A stretch of DNA of 64,000 nt. Source: Trichomonas vaginalis G3. Its lineage: Eukaryota > Parabasalia > Trichomonadida > Trichomonadidae. The stretch lies in contig NC_067206.1 of assembly GCF_026262505.1 (NCBI RefSeq), positions 30,457,896-30,521,895 on the forward strand, in the 5' to 3' direction. How positions within the stretch are numbered: the stretch's first letter is position 1; every line of letters begins with the position of its first letter. Shown here piece after piece: positions 47,845 to 58,907 of this stretch. The notes under the pieces are model-generated. The model ran no database searches. It was not told the DNA's origin and worked only from the letters and a program-made list of their open reading frames with translations. A program made the translations under genes and the position numbers.

Positions 47845-50800
47845 TTATATGTCATAATAGAACCCACGTGGACCAAGCTTTACTTTCTTCCTGACTGAGT
47901 TTTTAACTCTTCTTTTTCCTTCATTGCCCTCTGCTTGAAGTTGTTGCATCTTTGCATTATGTTCATCTAGTATGTTGCAAATTTCCCATGTCCTTTTTGC
48001 CTTTTGGCTCTGGTCGCCCATCTCAGGTAACCTATATCCTAGAAAGAGTTTGTCATAGTTTGTATTTGAGTCGTCGCTTATTGTTTGCATGACTCTGTCC
48101 TGAGTTTCTGGTTCAAGCTCTTCAAACAGTGCCTGTCCATATGGAATATGCTCGTTTCCAAATATATGTTTTTGTAGCCATTCTGGTTTTCTTTCCATGT
48201 TACCAACTATATCTTTTGTGAATGGGAAAGCTTTTACCCAATCTTTCAGTCTTGCGTCGTTTATTTCTGTAGTTGGTTTTATTTTGTCAAGGAACATGTT
48301 TTTCAATACTAACATTTCATTTGGTACTGTCCATTTGAGTTTTCTTAAATATTCATCCCTTCTCGATTCATTCGTCTGCAAAGTAAGTTTTTATGACATT
48401 TTGTAAACTTTCGTTTGCAAGGTCATGTACAATAGGTTCTCTTCCTTCGCTCTCCCTAACTTTCTTTCTAAACTCTTCACCAAATATACCATCTCTATGG
48501 TTCTGTGTAGTTCTTTGAGATAAATGTTCTAGAACGTCAGGTGTTATATTTCCATCAGCCATGTTCATTTCATACTGGTTCAAAATATCTGCATCTTTCA
48601 TATCTTTCAATGGCATTAAAGCCGCGCTGAAAATACCAGCTACATCTGGTTCACCATTCACTTCCATTGCGTCTACAACTTCTTGGAAATTGAGGTTGTA
48701 AGTTTATGAACCACCTATCTGGATTAGCTTTATGACCCCATCTCATTGTAGTTCCATCGTCTGCAGAAACAAAAGTAGGTTTGTTTCCATCTTGGTTAGG
48801 TTCTGAATGAACTTTAAACAATGTTTCATTTCTATATGTTTTCTTGAAATTTAACCTTTTATTTTCACCGAGTTCATCCGAAGATTGAACGTTAAATGCT
48901 CGTAAGTAAAAAGGGTTGTTGTATTTGTGTACATTTTCTTTCAGTACTTCCATTCTATGCTGAATATTTTCATCTGGTGTTGGAGTCTTTTGTATGTCGG
49001 CAAACATTTTTCGATATTCTTCTACTATGTCAGCCGAATTTTTTTTAGACTCTTGGAAATATTCCATATTCTCCGCATACTCTTGTTGAGGGTCAAGATT
49101 TTTCGGCTGTTCCAAATCTTCATCTAGTTCTGTGAGGTTAGTTTCCAAAGGAGCGACTTGTTCGTTTCCTTCAGGCTCTTCTAGCTGTTGTTGCTGAACT
49201 ATTTCTTCCATGTCTGGTTGTATCTGAACTTCTTCCTGTGGAGTTTCTTGTACCTCATCTGCTGGCATTTCATATATTCCGAGACCGTTTTTAACAAGTT
49301 CCCTATTTAAGTCATCCGCATTCATAAGCTTTGTTCTTTCGTTCCGTCTCTATTTTTTACGCGTTTCATGAGAAGTTGAATTGTCATTTAGCTCTGACAT
49401 CAAATATCTCGGAGTAAATTCAGTCATGTCATTTGGATGATATGCTATTAAATCATATCCCTTAGCGAGCTTGTATTTTCCAGGTTTGAATTATATCCGT
49501 TTTGGTGCTGAGCCATAAAGCTAAATAGGTTCGGGTCAGTATTTCCTTCCTTGAACTTTCTAATAGCTTCTTTATATCTGTCACTAAAGTCAATAGTATC
49601 TGGGAAACCATACTTTCTTTAAGCATTTTTAAGAATTCTTGGTTTCCTTGTTCTCTACTTCTTTTATGTCCTTGCTCTGTTTGTGGTTGTTGTGCAGTGT
49701 TTTGAACTGTTGGTTGTGTGCAGTGTTTTGAACTGTTGGTTGCAGTGTTTTGAACTGTTGGTTGTTGTGCAGTGTTTTGAACTGTTGGTTGTTGTGTTGG
49801 TTGTTGTGTTGGTTTTGGTGCATGCCTGTGTCTGTGTCCATGTGACGATGTAAATGTTTTAGGTAGTCCTGGTGCAGGTGCTTCCTCTTGGAGGGTTTGG
49901 TGGTATATAAGTTCCAACTGGCACATATGTTCCATCTGCAGCATAATGTCCTACCTGACTTTTCGTTTTTAAGAAAGCATTTACTAGGTCTGTTTTGGTC
50001 TGTTGTAACTCTTTTTCTTGACTTTCCACAACAGTTGCTCTAACGGCGTCATAGGCACTTTGAACTGCCTGTCTCGTTGCTGCATCTGTTATTTTCGTCA
50101 TATTTTGTGCTACTTCTTTTAACTCTTTGTCGAAACCTTCAGACTTCAGTTTCTTTCCAGATGAGAAGTCGTTCACTAGTTTCACCTTACTATGAAGAGC
50201 TTCGAAGGCGTTCTTAAAGTCAGCATTTGTTAAAGCTTCATTTGAACTGTCTTCATCCGCTTGTATTTTTGTCCTTATTGACCCTATGAGTTGGGCTGCT
50301 TTAGCGTTGGCTTGGGCATCTAACCAGTCATTGTTAGCTTTTATATATTCTGCGCTTTTCATTGCCTTTTGCATGGCTGCGTCGTTATTTTTACTTTCTT
50401 GTGCTAAGTTTTCATACTGTACGGTTTGGTTTTGCAACTGTAAAAGTTTTTCTGCCTTTACATTTGCTTCAACTTCTTTTTTATACTCATCGCTATCCAT
50501 ATATGTCTTCAGGGCTTTTTGTTTTATCTCTTCATCTTTCAGTATTTTATATTGAGTAGTATGGTTTTTCAAATTTATGACATCTTGTTCCATTTTTGCT
50601 ACTTCTGCTGCTTTTTCTGACACTTTTTTCGCATATTCCTCTGTACTTAGTTCTTTCAGTTGTTCTTCTTTCTTCTTTTTCTCTACGTTTAACTCATTGA
50701 GTTTCTTTGTGTGTCTGTCATATTCTAGTTTCTTTTCGTTTTCACTTATTTGCTTCTGTATGTCTATGTTTGACTTTTTGACATCTGTTATTTGATTTTT

Positions 50801-51075
50801 GAGTGAACTCAAATTCATTTGACTTTGAGGGTTATAAGCTGTTCCGTCTGCAGCTCCACCATAGCCTGCCATTTTCGCTAAAAGTGCCGCTCTTAAACCT
50901 CCACTCTGTGCACCAAAACTCGGTTTAAAAGCATAGGATTGCTTGACATTTGTTGCAACATAGTGGGGTCATTCAGCATTTGTTGTTGCAACTGTTGTTG
51001 TGGTGTCAGTTTTACTATTGGATGTTTCAATGCTCTCTTCCTCTTACGTATATTCTTACGTAGCTTACGTGGCAT
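47845..51075 (-). pseudogene. Long coiled-coil / Gln-rich structural gene region of Z (broken)
   Basis: On the minus strand the region begins with a very basic stretch (MPRKLRKNIRKRKRALKHP). It continues through long coiled-coil helices (ISENEKKLEYDRHTKKLNEL and similar), a TQQPTVQNTAQQ repeat tract, a His-rich patch, acidic Gln-rich helices and a basic end (KVKLGPRGFYYDI). It could be one very long gene or several tightly overlapping ones. The size and composition suggest a scaffold or inner virion protein. It looks broken, with about four breaks. Confidence 0.5.
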
Positions 51076-51344
51076 TTTAAGTGAAGTTAAAAAGCGGTTT
51101 TTGACAGATGTTTATATGACACTTTTTGTTCAGCACAAAAAACTACTCGGTCAACGGCGATGACTCTCAAAAACCGTTGTGCAAAAAGTTTTACCGTTGG
51201 ACAAAAAAGCATATATAGAAAACAAAAAACGTTTATAGTTCATTCAATATTTGAGATGGAACGGTTTTCCAACGGTAACTATTAAATAAAATAAAAAAAT
51301 AGAGGGGGTTACCGTTGACGAAAACGGTTCATCTCAAACTTTTC

Positions 51345-52351
51345 TATGAGTGGTCCGAAAAAAACAGTTCATTTTTCATAATGTACGCGTCTCGAACAGT
51401 GAAGCCCAATTCAATAGAATATATCTCGAAAAACAAGAAGCTGACACTGCTATTCAGTCTTTAATACAGAACCAAGCTCAGGAGAACTCAAAAGACTCCC
51501 AATTCAAATCGACATCCAATTCGAAGCAATTAAAACTTGACTCGAATGTTTTAAAACCACAGCCCGCACGAACAAATACAGCTCTAAGAATAGACCAAAG
51601 AATACCGAACAAAGAGTTGAGGTCAAGATTGAAATTACAATCGGATGAGTATTTTTCCCTTAACAACCAGGGAAATACTCCATATAACCGTATCTACACA
51701 AATACCGTTAAAGAAACAATAACGGCATACACAAAACTCTGTCAATTGGTCCCCAACCAGGACCAATTGACGGACATTATATGTTCCTACCTTCCCATAT
51801 TTGCTGAGTGTGTGGAAGGTAGGACATTGTTACAAGCTTGCTTACGTATGCCACCAAATCTCCGTCAACAATTTGCTCAAATTGTACATGAATTTAAAGC
51901 TTTTAACAACGGATACGATGAAGATGAAGTAGCAGATGAATTTGGGGAAGAAAAAACATTTTTCCCCTCATATAATACGCCTGCAACAGTATTTCCTACT
52001 AATGAATTTCACAACTATTGTGTCGTTCATTTAATTGTTGTGGATATGCCCACAGGTGAAGACATTCTCAGTGGTGACTTCATCGAAGTCTGTATCAATA
52101 CAGAATTGGGAGAAGATGAGTTGCACAAATTCTCCAACGTCGAACATATATTCAAACCAGCACACCAACTCTTTATCGAAACTGAAATAACACTCACACA
52201 AAATATGTCCATCTCATTTAAATCCAAATCAGGACGTCCATACAGAATTTGGATGAACTACGTCCTCCTCCACTACGCCGACGATGACGAAGAAGAGGAA
52301 GAGGAGGAGGAGGAAGAAGAAGAGTCCTCTGAATTCACACCAGAAGACTAA
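51345..52351 (+). pseudogene. Acidic-tailed Z protein near right TIR
   Basis: The readable product has a Gln/Asn/Ser-rich N-terminal third. A helical middle follows (TITAYTKLCQLVPNQDQLTD, RTLLQACLRMPPNLRQQFAQ), then a beta-rich domain (VHLIVVDMPTGEDILSGDFI, YRIWMNYVLLHYA). It ends in a run of about 16 acidic residues. The domain with an acidic tail recalls nucleoplasmin-like histone chaperones, but I cannot confirm that. The stop lies inside the right TIR. It probably has one break. Four stem-loops lie within the coding DNA. Confidence 0.5.
51649..51967. repeat. Four stem-loops inside the acidic-tail gene
   Basis: The clearest is GTCAATTGGTCC / GGACCAATTGAC (51741-51771), with a 7-nt loop. 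Others are TTCCTACCTTCC / GGAAGGTAGGA (51784-51825), GTATTTTTCCCT / AGGGAAATAC (51649-51678) and GGGGAAGAAAAA / TTTTTCCCC (51944-51967). All are in frame with the coding sequence. Confidence 0.75.
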
Positions 52352-52458
52352 CAATTTTCCGAATAAAAACTTCATTTATACTAAACATCTTCGGGGCTAG
52401 AGGGCACGAAGTGCCTGGAAGCCCCACTACCTTTTTTTTTTTTTTTTTTTTTTTTTTT
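52340..52458. repeat. Right TIR of Z
   Basis: The inverse of 28085-28214, ending GCCCCACTACC and 27 T. The hairpin here is GGCAC-GAA-GTGCC (52403-52415), with a different stem from the left end but still fully paired. Confidence 0.88.
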
Positions 52459-52599
52459 TCATATAATTCGATCTCAAATAAATTTGTTAAATTTTTGTCC
52501 TCTTAAATTTTTAATATTATCTTTATATGAATGTGTTGATATATTCCACATTAATTAAATTTTCAGAGGTCTATTTAATCAATTCAAAATTATAGTAAT

Positions 52600-54996
52600 A
52601 TGTTTTTTGTTTTCTTTTTTGTTCTATATTTTTTCCAAAGGCAAAATAGTATTGAACTCAACTTATATCCGTTTACACTTCAAGAATTTCATATTCTTAT
52701 TCCGCCAAACAAAAATTTCGAAATTCATTACGCTGTAAATCAGTCAAATCTTACTCATAACTATGTTGGACTACTCATCACCGATAATAAACATGCTCAA
52801 ATTACTAGTTCAGAATTAACTGACGAATTGCTTGGATTTCAAACAAAATATTTAAAAATACCCAATAATTTCTGCATTGCCAAGAACTTATCTGGTATGT
52901 TTAATATAAAATCCATAAGTAACTCATCAGTATTTACCACATTTAAAATTGTATCACTAGGATCTACTGGCAAGCAAAATTTAATCCCAATATTTGATTC
53001 ATCAGACGTATTCGATTTTGAATCCATTCGAAATTTTCTACCTGATCAAAACATCCAGCTGGCTTATTTTAATTTAGCTGGGGGATTAAACAGTGTTGTA
53101 GATGTAAATTATTCTGTAACTGAGTACATTCAAAATTCAATCGCATTATATTTAGATGGAAGAAAAATTGTTCAAAATAACCTCAATCAGCACTTCATAT
53201 TCTGCAATTCACATATTGGCTTTTTACTGAATTCTCTCAACACTTCCTCAATAAAATCGATCAAATTACAAAAAAAAATTGAAGTTCAAAATCGTTATTG
53301 GAAATTTAACCAAGGTTATAACCGATTGGTACTCCAAAACACTACAATCCCGATTGTGGTTGCAATTGTTGCTGCTTACTATCTTTTTGGAATTATTTAC
53401 CTGATATTAATTTGTTATAATGTCAAGAGTAGATTAAATAGGATATATGGCAGTCTTTTTGGCAAATGTATGTGTTGCTGCACAGATTTTGAAGGATATT
53501 ATGAAGTTGCAGACTTCTATCAAAGTCATCCAAGATATTATTATTCAGATTATAACTCGTGTGGATGCAGAAAGTGTCAATGTTGTTATGAAAATCACTG
53601 TTCATGCTGTAATTGCTATTATTCATGCAACGAAAAGCTTTGCCAGTGTTGCTACGAAAGACATAATTACAGGTATTTCAATTTTCTACGAATATTGTTT
53701 TCTATATCTTCATTAGTTACATTCCCTATAGTATCTTTCATCAGTGTTCTTCACCTGTGCAATCCTACGCTTAGAGATAAAGATTTTGAAGAGAATTATA
53801 AAGATCAAGATATTAAATATAAAACACCTATGACAATATCAAAGTTTTATTCGAAATTCAAGCTTAAAGGTAAAACTTATAGCAATTCTAAATCAGAAAT
53901 TGATAATTTTGATTCAAGTGACGAATCTAATGAAATTCAAGATGTAGAAAAACCATTTGCCAATCAACAAGCACCTGTCGAAGAAGAAAATTCATATAGT
54001 GGTAGTGAAAATAGCGCTATAGAACTTCCACCAATTCAAGAAAAAACTGAAATTAAAACATCTCAGCCTGAAACAAAACAAGAACAACCGAAAGTGAAAA
54101 TAAATCCTGATATTGTTCCATCAATAACAGAAAAGAATGAAGAGAATCATGATGTTAACAAAGTTGAAGAAACTGCACTCAAACCTTTGCAGCTTAGTGG
54201 TTCACGACAACTTTCTTATGCTTGCAGTCCTTTGGCAGCTAATGAAACCGAAAATTCTGTCTTTGTTCAATCAATTCAAGAACCACCTTTAGAAGAACCA
54301 AGCAATGTAGCCAAGATTGGTCTAGATATTCTCCCTCTTCCAGCTCAGCATGCTCTTCCACCGCCAAACTTTGAGAACAATTATCAAAGTGATGAAACAC
54401 ATGAAAAACATGATGAAAGCCATGGAGAGAGATCAAGGAACAGTAAAATGAAACGTCAGCATAGAATGTCTATGCCAAACTTTTCAAATATTCCGGAATT
54501 CACTCCTTTGAATAATGAAGCTGTTGATCATTTCAAGGATATTTTGGATCACAGAAATGTTCTAACTGATGATGATGCAAATGACATTTTCTTTCCAAAG
54601 AAAAGAGGTCATCAAAAAAGAAAGTATTCACATGATGTTTGGAGAAAATCAATGGAACTCTTCGAACCACCATCTAATTTCGATACAGAAACAATCGAAA
54701 TTCCTGAAAATATACCTAGTAACGAAACGATTTCTAATTATTCGAGCAGAAATAATTCAGAAGAAGAAATACCAAATTTTGTTGGTACACTTCCACTATT
54801 TCAAGCTGATGGTATGTCTATTATTATACCTCCAACTGCTGCCGAATATAATGGGATTGCACCGCCGATCACATTTATTGATCCGCAAGGAAATGTGAAA
54901 CCTACAGAAAAGAGAAGACAAAAGAAGAGGAGAGCTTCAGCCTGGGTTGAAAAGCCAACAATAAGTAAGACAAATGATTTATCATTTTTATTTTGA
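52600..54996 (+). CDS. Host membrane protein with Cys-rich juxtamembrane region (798 aa)
   Basis: This gene is outside the Polintons and looks intact. An N-terminal hydrophobic signal (MFFVFFFVLYFF) precedes an extracellular, N-glycosylation-rich region (about 15-248) and a first membrane span (about 249-273). Next is a cluster of about 17 Cys in 65 residues (288-352; CMCCC, CGCRKCQCC, CSCCNCYYSC, CQCC). A second hydrophobic stretch (361-386) and a long polar, Ser/Glu-rich cytoplasmic tail with basic patches follow. The family is not recognised. The Cys cluster could be palmitoylated or bind metal. It starts 135 bp after the Z target duplication. Confidence 0.75.
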   Translation: MFFVFFFVLYFFQRQNSIELNLYPFTLQEFHILIPPNKNFEIHYAVNQSNLTHNYVGLLITDNKHAQITSSELTDELLGFQTKYLKIPNNFCIAKNLSGMFNIKSISNSSVFTTFKIVSLGSTGKQNLIPIFDSSDVFDFESIRNFLPDQNIQLAYFNLAGGLNSVVDVNYSVTEYIQNSIALYLDGRKIVQNNLNQHFIFCNSHIGFLLNSLNTSSIKSIKLQKKIEVQNRYWKFNQGYNRLVLQNTTIPIVVAIVAAYYLFGIIYLILICYNVKSRLNRIYGSLFGKCMCCCTDFEGYYEVADFYQSHPRYYYSDYNSCGCRKCQCCYENHCSCCNCYYSCNEKLCQCCYERHNYRYFNFLRILFSISSLVTFPIVSFISVLHLCNPTLRDKDFEENYKDQDIKYKTPMTISKFYSKFKLKGKTYSNSKSEIDNFDSSDESNEIQDVEKPFANQQAPVEEENSYSGSENSAIELPPIQEKTEIKTSQPETKQEQPKVKINPDIVPSITEKNEENHDVNKVEETALKPLQLSGSRQLSYACSPLAANETENSVFVQSIQEPPLEEPSNVAKIGLDILPLPAQHALPPPNFENNYQSDETHEKHDESHGERSRNSKMKRQHRMSMPNFSNIPEFTPLNNEAVDHFKDILDHRNVLTDDDANDIFFPKKRGHQKRKYSHDVWRKSMELFEPPSNFDTETIEIPENIPSNETISNYSSRNNSEEEIPNFVGTLPLFQADGMSIIIPPTAAEYNGIAPPITFIDPQGNVKPTEKRRQKKRRASAWVEKPTISKTNDLSFLF

Positions 54997-55385
54997 AATT
55001 TTACTTTAAATTAGTCTGTTTTTGTTTAGATTATTATTCTGATTTTTATTATTGATTTTTATGAGTGCTTTAATGGTTATCAAATAAAGTTAACAAGCAT
55101 AAATATTGATATTCTACTATAGTTTTTCATAATATTCCATTCAAGTAGTTAGAAATTGATGTAAATTATTTTTAAAAAAAATTGATGAATCAGAATGCTT
55201 TATAGATAGTTTATATGTTTGTGTTTTGTGAAACTATTCAAAAAAAATTCTGTCATCGGTATTTTTTGTTATAATGGTTTATCTGAAGTTATTTATCAAA
55301 TATCGGTAATCCAAAATTATCGTTATCCATTGAAAAAAAAATAAGATTGGTGTGAAATTTTATTTATCGTTTTTCATTTTGAAAT
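54997..55385. other. Host intergenic, AT-rich
   Basis: I see no gene or repeat. At the end, TTTTCATTTTGAAATATG places TCATTTT, a trichomonad-type initiator, about 8 bp before the next ATG. Confidence 0.6.
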
Positions 55386-56141
55386 ATGCTGTTATCATTA
55401 CTTGGAGTATACAGTTATAATCATTCATCGTTCTATTACACCGAAATTGAATATATCCTTTCGAATAATGTTAGCGATGCTAAAACTTATATTGATGCAG
55501 ATTCCAACGTTCACATTACATGCAATTACAAAGGTCAGAATATTAAACTAGATTCTTCTGATACCAAGAAGGTCAAAATTGATGCAAATTATCTATGTGT
55601 TGTCAATCTTACAGTGAATAATCAAAAAATCGAAATTAATGGCCCAGCTCAGGTTTATGTAAATGGTGATAACAACGTCATATCTAATAAGTTTGATTTA
55701 AGCAGGCCACTCTCTCATCCTCTTGTTATTATTAATGGTCATAAAAATACATTCAACATTAAGTGGTCCGAAACGTCTGATTCATCTTATACAGTTATTT
55801 CTGCATTTGTTAACGATGCAGATTTTAAACATACAGATCCAGGAGATACTAATTTTGATTTAGCAACATCCAAAGACTCAGGACTTGTAGGTGACATTGG
55901 TCCATTTTATAGTGTTAATATCAGCCAGATTTATCCATCTTCTGACTACGTTATTTATTATCATGGAATCCCAATTGGCGGAACAACGCATACCACTGAT
56001 CCGGTTACTATCGCAATCATTGTCTCAGTCGTTGTTACGATTGTTATTTTGGCAATCATCGCAACAGTAATTGTTATTATTTGCTGCGTATGCAAGAAAA
56101 GAGATAAAGATGGTTTCCAAGGAATAAAGGCTGACCAATAA
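55386..56141 (+). CDS. Host single-span surface protein (251 aa)
   Basis: A short hydrophobic N-terminus (MLLSLLGVYSYN) may be a signal peptide. The ectodomain is beta-rich with Asn/Gly/Val turns (INGPAQVYVNGDNNVISNKF, VIINGHKNTFNI) like repeats of a beta-solenoid. A membrane span (about 206-232, TIAIIVSVVVTIVILAIIAT onward) ends in CCVCKKRDKDG and a short tail. It is typical of trichomonad surface proteins of unknown role. A TCATTTT initiator precedes the ATG. The frame is intact. Confidence 0.75.
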   Translation: MLLSLLGVYSYNHSSFYYTEIEYILSNNVSDAKTYIDADSNVHITCNYKGQNIKLDSSDTKKVKIDANYLCVVNLTVNNQKIEINGPAQVYVNGDNNVISNKFDLSRPLSHPLVIINGHKNTFNIKWSETSDSSYTVISAFVNDADFKHTDPGDTNFDLATSKDSGLVGDIGPFYSVNISQIYPSSDYVIYYHGIPIGGTTHTTDPVTIAIIVSVVVTIVILAIIATVIVIICCVCKKRDKDGFQGIKADQ

Positions 56142-57409
56142 TCTTTCTCATTAATCATATTCTCATCGTTTTTTATTTGACTAAACCAAATTTTTAGCAA
56201 AAAATCTTCTAAAATTTTCATTATAAGGTAGTCACAAAATCTAAGTAGTGAGGCTCTCAAAAATTGAACCGTACTCCATACAAAATTTGTGTACCCTCAC
56301 TACTTAGATTTTGTGGCCTTCAATTGAGAGGTTAGTTTTGATAGAGCACGTTATAAAATTAAAAGGGAAAAATAAATAAAATTTAAACATTTAATTATAT
56401 ATAATGTAAGGAGTGTAATTCCAAATTTTCGAAAAACTATTCAAATTTGAGCATTTTTTTGGAAATAGTAAATCTAATATGTACATCTAATAACAACATG
56501 ATTCATCACCTTTTCAAGCTCTGCAGTCAATTTTTTGAAATTTGATTGAAATAAATGTAGCAAAAATTACATTTCATTAGGGAATATATGAGTTTCTCTG
56601 GAAACAGGCTGATAAATTTTAAATTTTGTCCAATCAACATGAATGCATTGAGAAATTTGGATTGATTTTCTGGTAGAATCTGGAACAATTCAACCATGTA
56701 TAAATGGATCATGTAATCATCATGAAATGTTAGTGTTAGAGTTCAAAAGAAACAGAATGAGTGGAAATCAAACACAATCTGAATAATTTTAAACGTATAC
56801 AATCTTTAAGTTTGTATTTTAAATTCTACATATATGATTGTGTAATTCGTTCTTTCAAATTTTCGGATTCAGGCATGTTTTGATAAAATTCATTCCCAAA
56901 AACGTCAATTAACAATTAAATTTAGTGTATTTTAAATATATATACGTATTATATTTTATAAATTATATTAAATTCGCAAAATTTTAAGTTTTAAACAAAA
57001 ATAAAAAATGTTCAAAATATGAAATTATGCATAGGATATTAAAATTTACATGTTAGCAATTTTTTGAATTGCTTTCAATTTTCATATTGAAATTTTTAAG
57101 ATTTTTTTCTGAAATAATAAGCAAGAATATCAACCTAAATAATATTAAATTCCATGCGTTAATTTCCCCTCAAAAGTCATTGACCGCCTCTCAATCTAGA
57201 TTTTGTGAGTACTTTAGTTATTCTATGTTTATCTTAAATGAATATTTAAAAATCTATAGTTTTGCCATTTATGAAATATGATGGAAAATCATGCAAAAAT
57301 GTTCTGATCGAGAATTTAATAAGATATATTGATGTTTTAAGTATAGTATATTATATCCCGAATCATAAAAACGAAATATATTTATGTTTGTGTCATTGAA
57401 TGAATACTT
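56142..57409. other. Host intergenic, AT-rich
   Basis: No gene is visible. It contains the foldback at 56233-56315 and, at about 57180-57205, a diverged relative of its arm (TCTAGATTTTGTGAG). Confidence 0.55.
56233..56315. repeat. Perfect 21-bp foldback after the surface gene
   Basis: CACAAAATCTAAGTAGTGAGG and its exact inverse stand 41 bp apart, about 90 bp after the stop at 56141. GAGGCTCTCAAAAATT inside it recurs near 58610. It may be a tiny foldback element; a terminator role is possible but not supported. Confidence 0.75.
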
Positions 57410-57419
57410 TTCATAAACA

Positions 57420-58068
57420 GGGAACAGGACAAATTTGCCACACGGCACTTTTTTTAAAAAAATTAATGGAGCGGAGCGATACTCTGCTGCAGGAGCCCCA
57501 AGGCTCCCAATCATTACGAAAGGGAGCCTCAGGGCTCCTGAGAATCCATCAGCAGAGGCCTTTTCATTTGGCCTCTGCTGATCAAAGATTCGGCGAAGCC
57601 ATTCTTCGTCTCAGGAGCCCCAAGGCTCCCAATCATTACGAAAGGGAGCCTCAGGGCTCCTGAGAAACCTCTTTGAGAAGGTTTTCTTTAAGAAAACCTT
57701 CTCAAAGATGATTGTCAGCATTCACTCAAAATCTACCAAGAGTTTCAAAGTTTCAAATCTATCTGAAATGAAGCTTTGAATCTCTTGTATATCTAATTGT
57801 AGAGGTACCTTTTCAAAATGTCTTCTATTGATTAAATTTAATCAGTAAAAGTCATTTTGAAAAGGTACATCTCTATAATTGCTATTGAGCATTCACTCTT
57901 GGAACCTTGGAGCTCTTGTGTAGTGCATGAAAACTCCAAGATTCTAGCATAAAACATATATCATAGACATAATTTCTTCAAATATAATTTAAGGCTATTT
58001 TTTAAAAATGATAAAAGTGTAATTTAAGGTTATTGAAAAGTGACACTTGGCAAATTTGTCCCGCACTC
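57420..58068. mobile_element. Mutator-like hairpin MITE (649 bp)
   Basis: The 10-bp target duplication TTCATAAACA lies at 57410-57419 and 58069-58078. The imperfect inverted ends of about 35 bp share GGACAAATTTGCCA and CACTTTT. The interior is hairpins: AGGAGCCCCAAGGCTCCC with its inverse occurs twice, then AGAGGCC, then GAAAACCTTCTC with its inverse. It has no coding capacity. The duplication length and hairpin filling match the 10634-12604 element. Confidence 0.85.
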
Positions 58069-58078
58069 TTCATAAACA

Positions 58079-58907
58079 TGCATTGTTTGTCATTTAAATG
58101 GTTCATGTTTGCTTAAAAATTTCAATCGGTACATGACTTTCCAAATAATAATGTTCATATTGAAAAACAACAAAGAAATTTAACATAAAAATTGTGATAT
58201 TAATATTAAAATAATGATAATGCCATAATATAAAGATTACATAATAAGAGAAACTGGCTATAATTGCCAAACGAGTTCCTAAATATAAAAAGTTTTTAAT
58301 TTTTATTTAGAAAAAATGAAACACCTCTTAAAAATAGCATACTCGTCTTATGGATTATGTTGCGATTATTGGTTCATCTGGTGTAAAATATGATCTCTCA
58401 AATTTGTCAAAAAATGTATTTGTGAACATAAAATATAACAGGAAATTAAAATAAGTATTGAGCCATAGTAATTAAAGTAAACTGCGCGATAACCAATAAA
58501 AAAAGATGGTCCGCAATATGTGTTATAAAAATTTTATGAATAATCGGAGCTCAGACTTACTTATGAAAAATACAGTATTATTTCCGAAATAAAAATTCCT
58601 AATCATATTGAGAGGCTCTCAAAAATTTACGATGTTTTGAATGGCATTTTTGGCCATTTTAGAATTCAAAACTTCTATTCTCATTTTCATTATAAATATA
58701 AAAATTTTAATTATAGGTATTGGAAGGATGAAATCGATACAACTCGACAAAATCATCTGACAGCTTCTCAATTTTTGTGAATATCGTTTATTAATAATTT
58801 TTATTTTTATTAGCAAATTTTAATCATTGTAATCAGTAGTTTGATTTTGCCCAACTCAAACCGTTGATTTTTATATAATTGAAATAATTTCAAACTGTAT
58901 CATTTTC
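58079..58907. other. Host intergenic, AT-rich
   Basis: I see no gene. TGAGAGGCTCTCAAAAATTT at about 58609-58628 repeats part of the 56233 foldback. TCATTTTC directly before the ATG at 58908 is a trichomonad-type initiator. Confidence 0.55.

Larger units (their letters stand above)
28085..52458. mobile_element. Polinton/Maverick 'Z', complete length
   Basis: The element is flanked by the 6-bp direct repeat TCATAT (28079-28084 and 52459-52464), the Polinton duplication length. The ends are inverted repeats of about 120-130 bp that start with a homopolymer (39 A on the left, 27 T on the right) followed by AGTGGGGCTTCCAGGC. It contains PolB, SF3 helicase, integrase, capsid, penton-like, ATPase and fibre genes, most only distantly like those of X. 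It is 24.4 kb. It looks broken, with roughly a dozen breaks; arm similarity suggests a fairly recent insertion. Confidence 0.9.
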
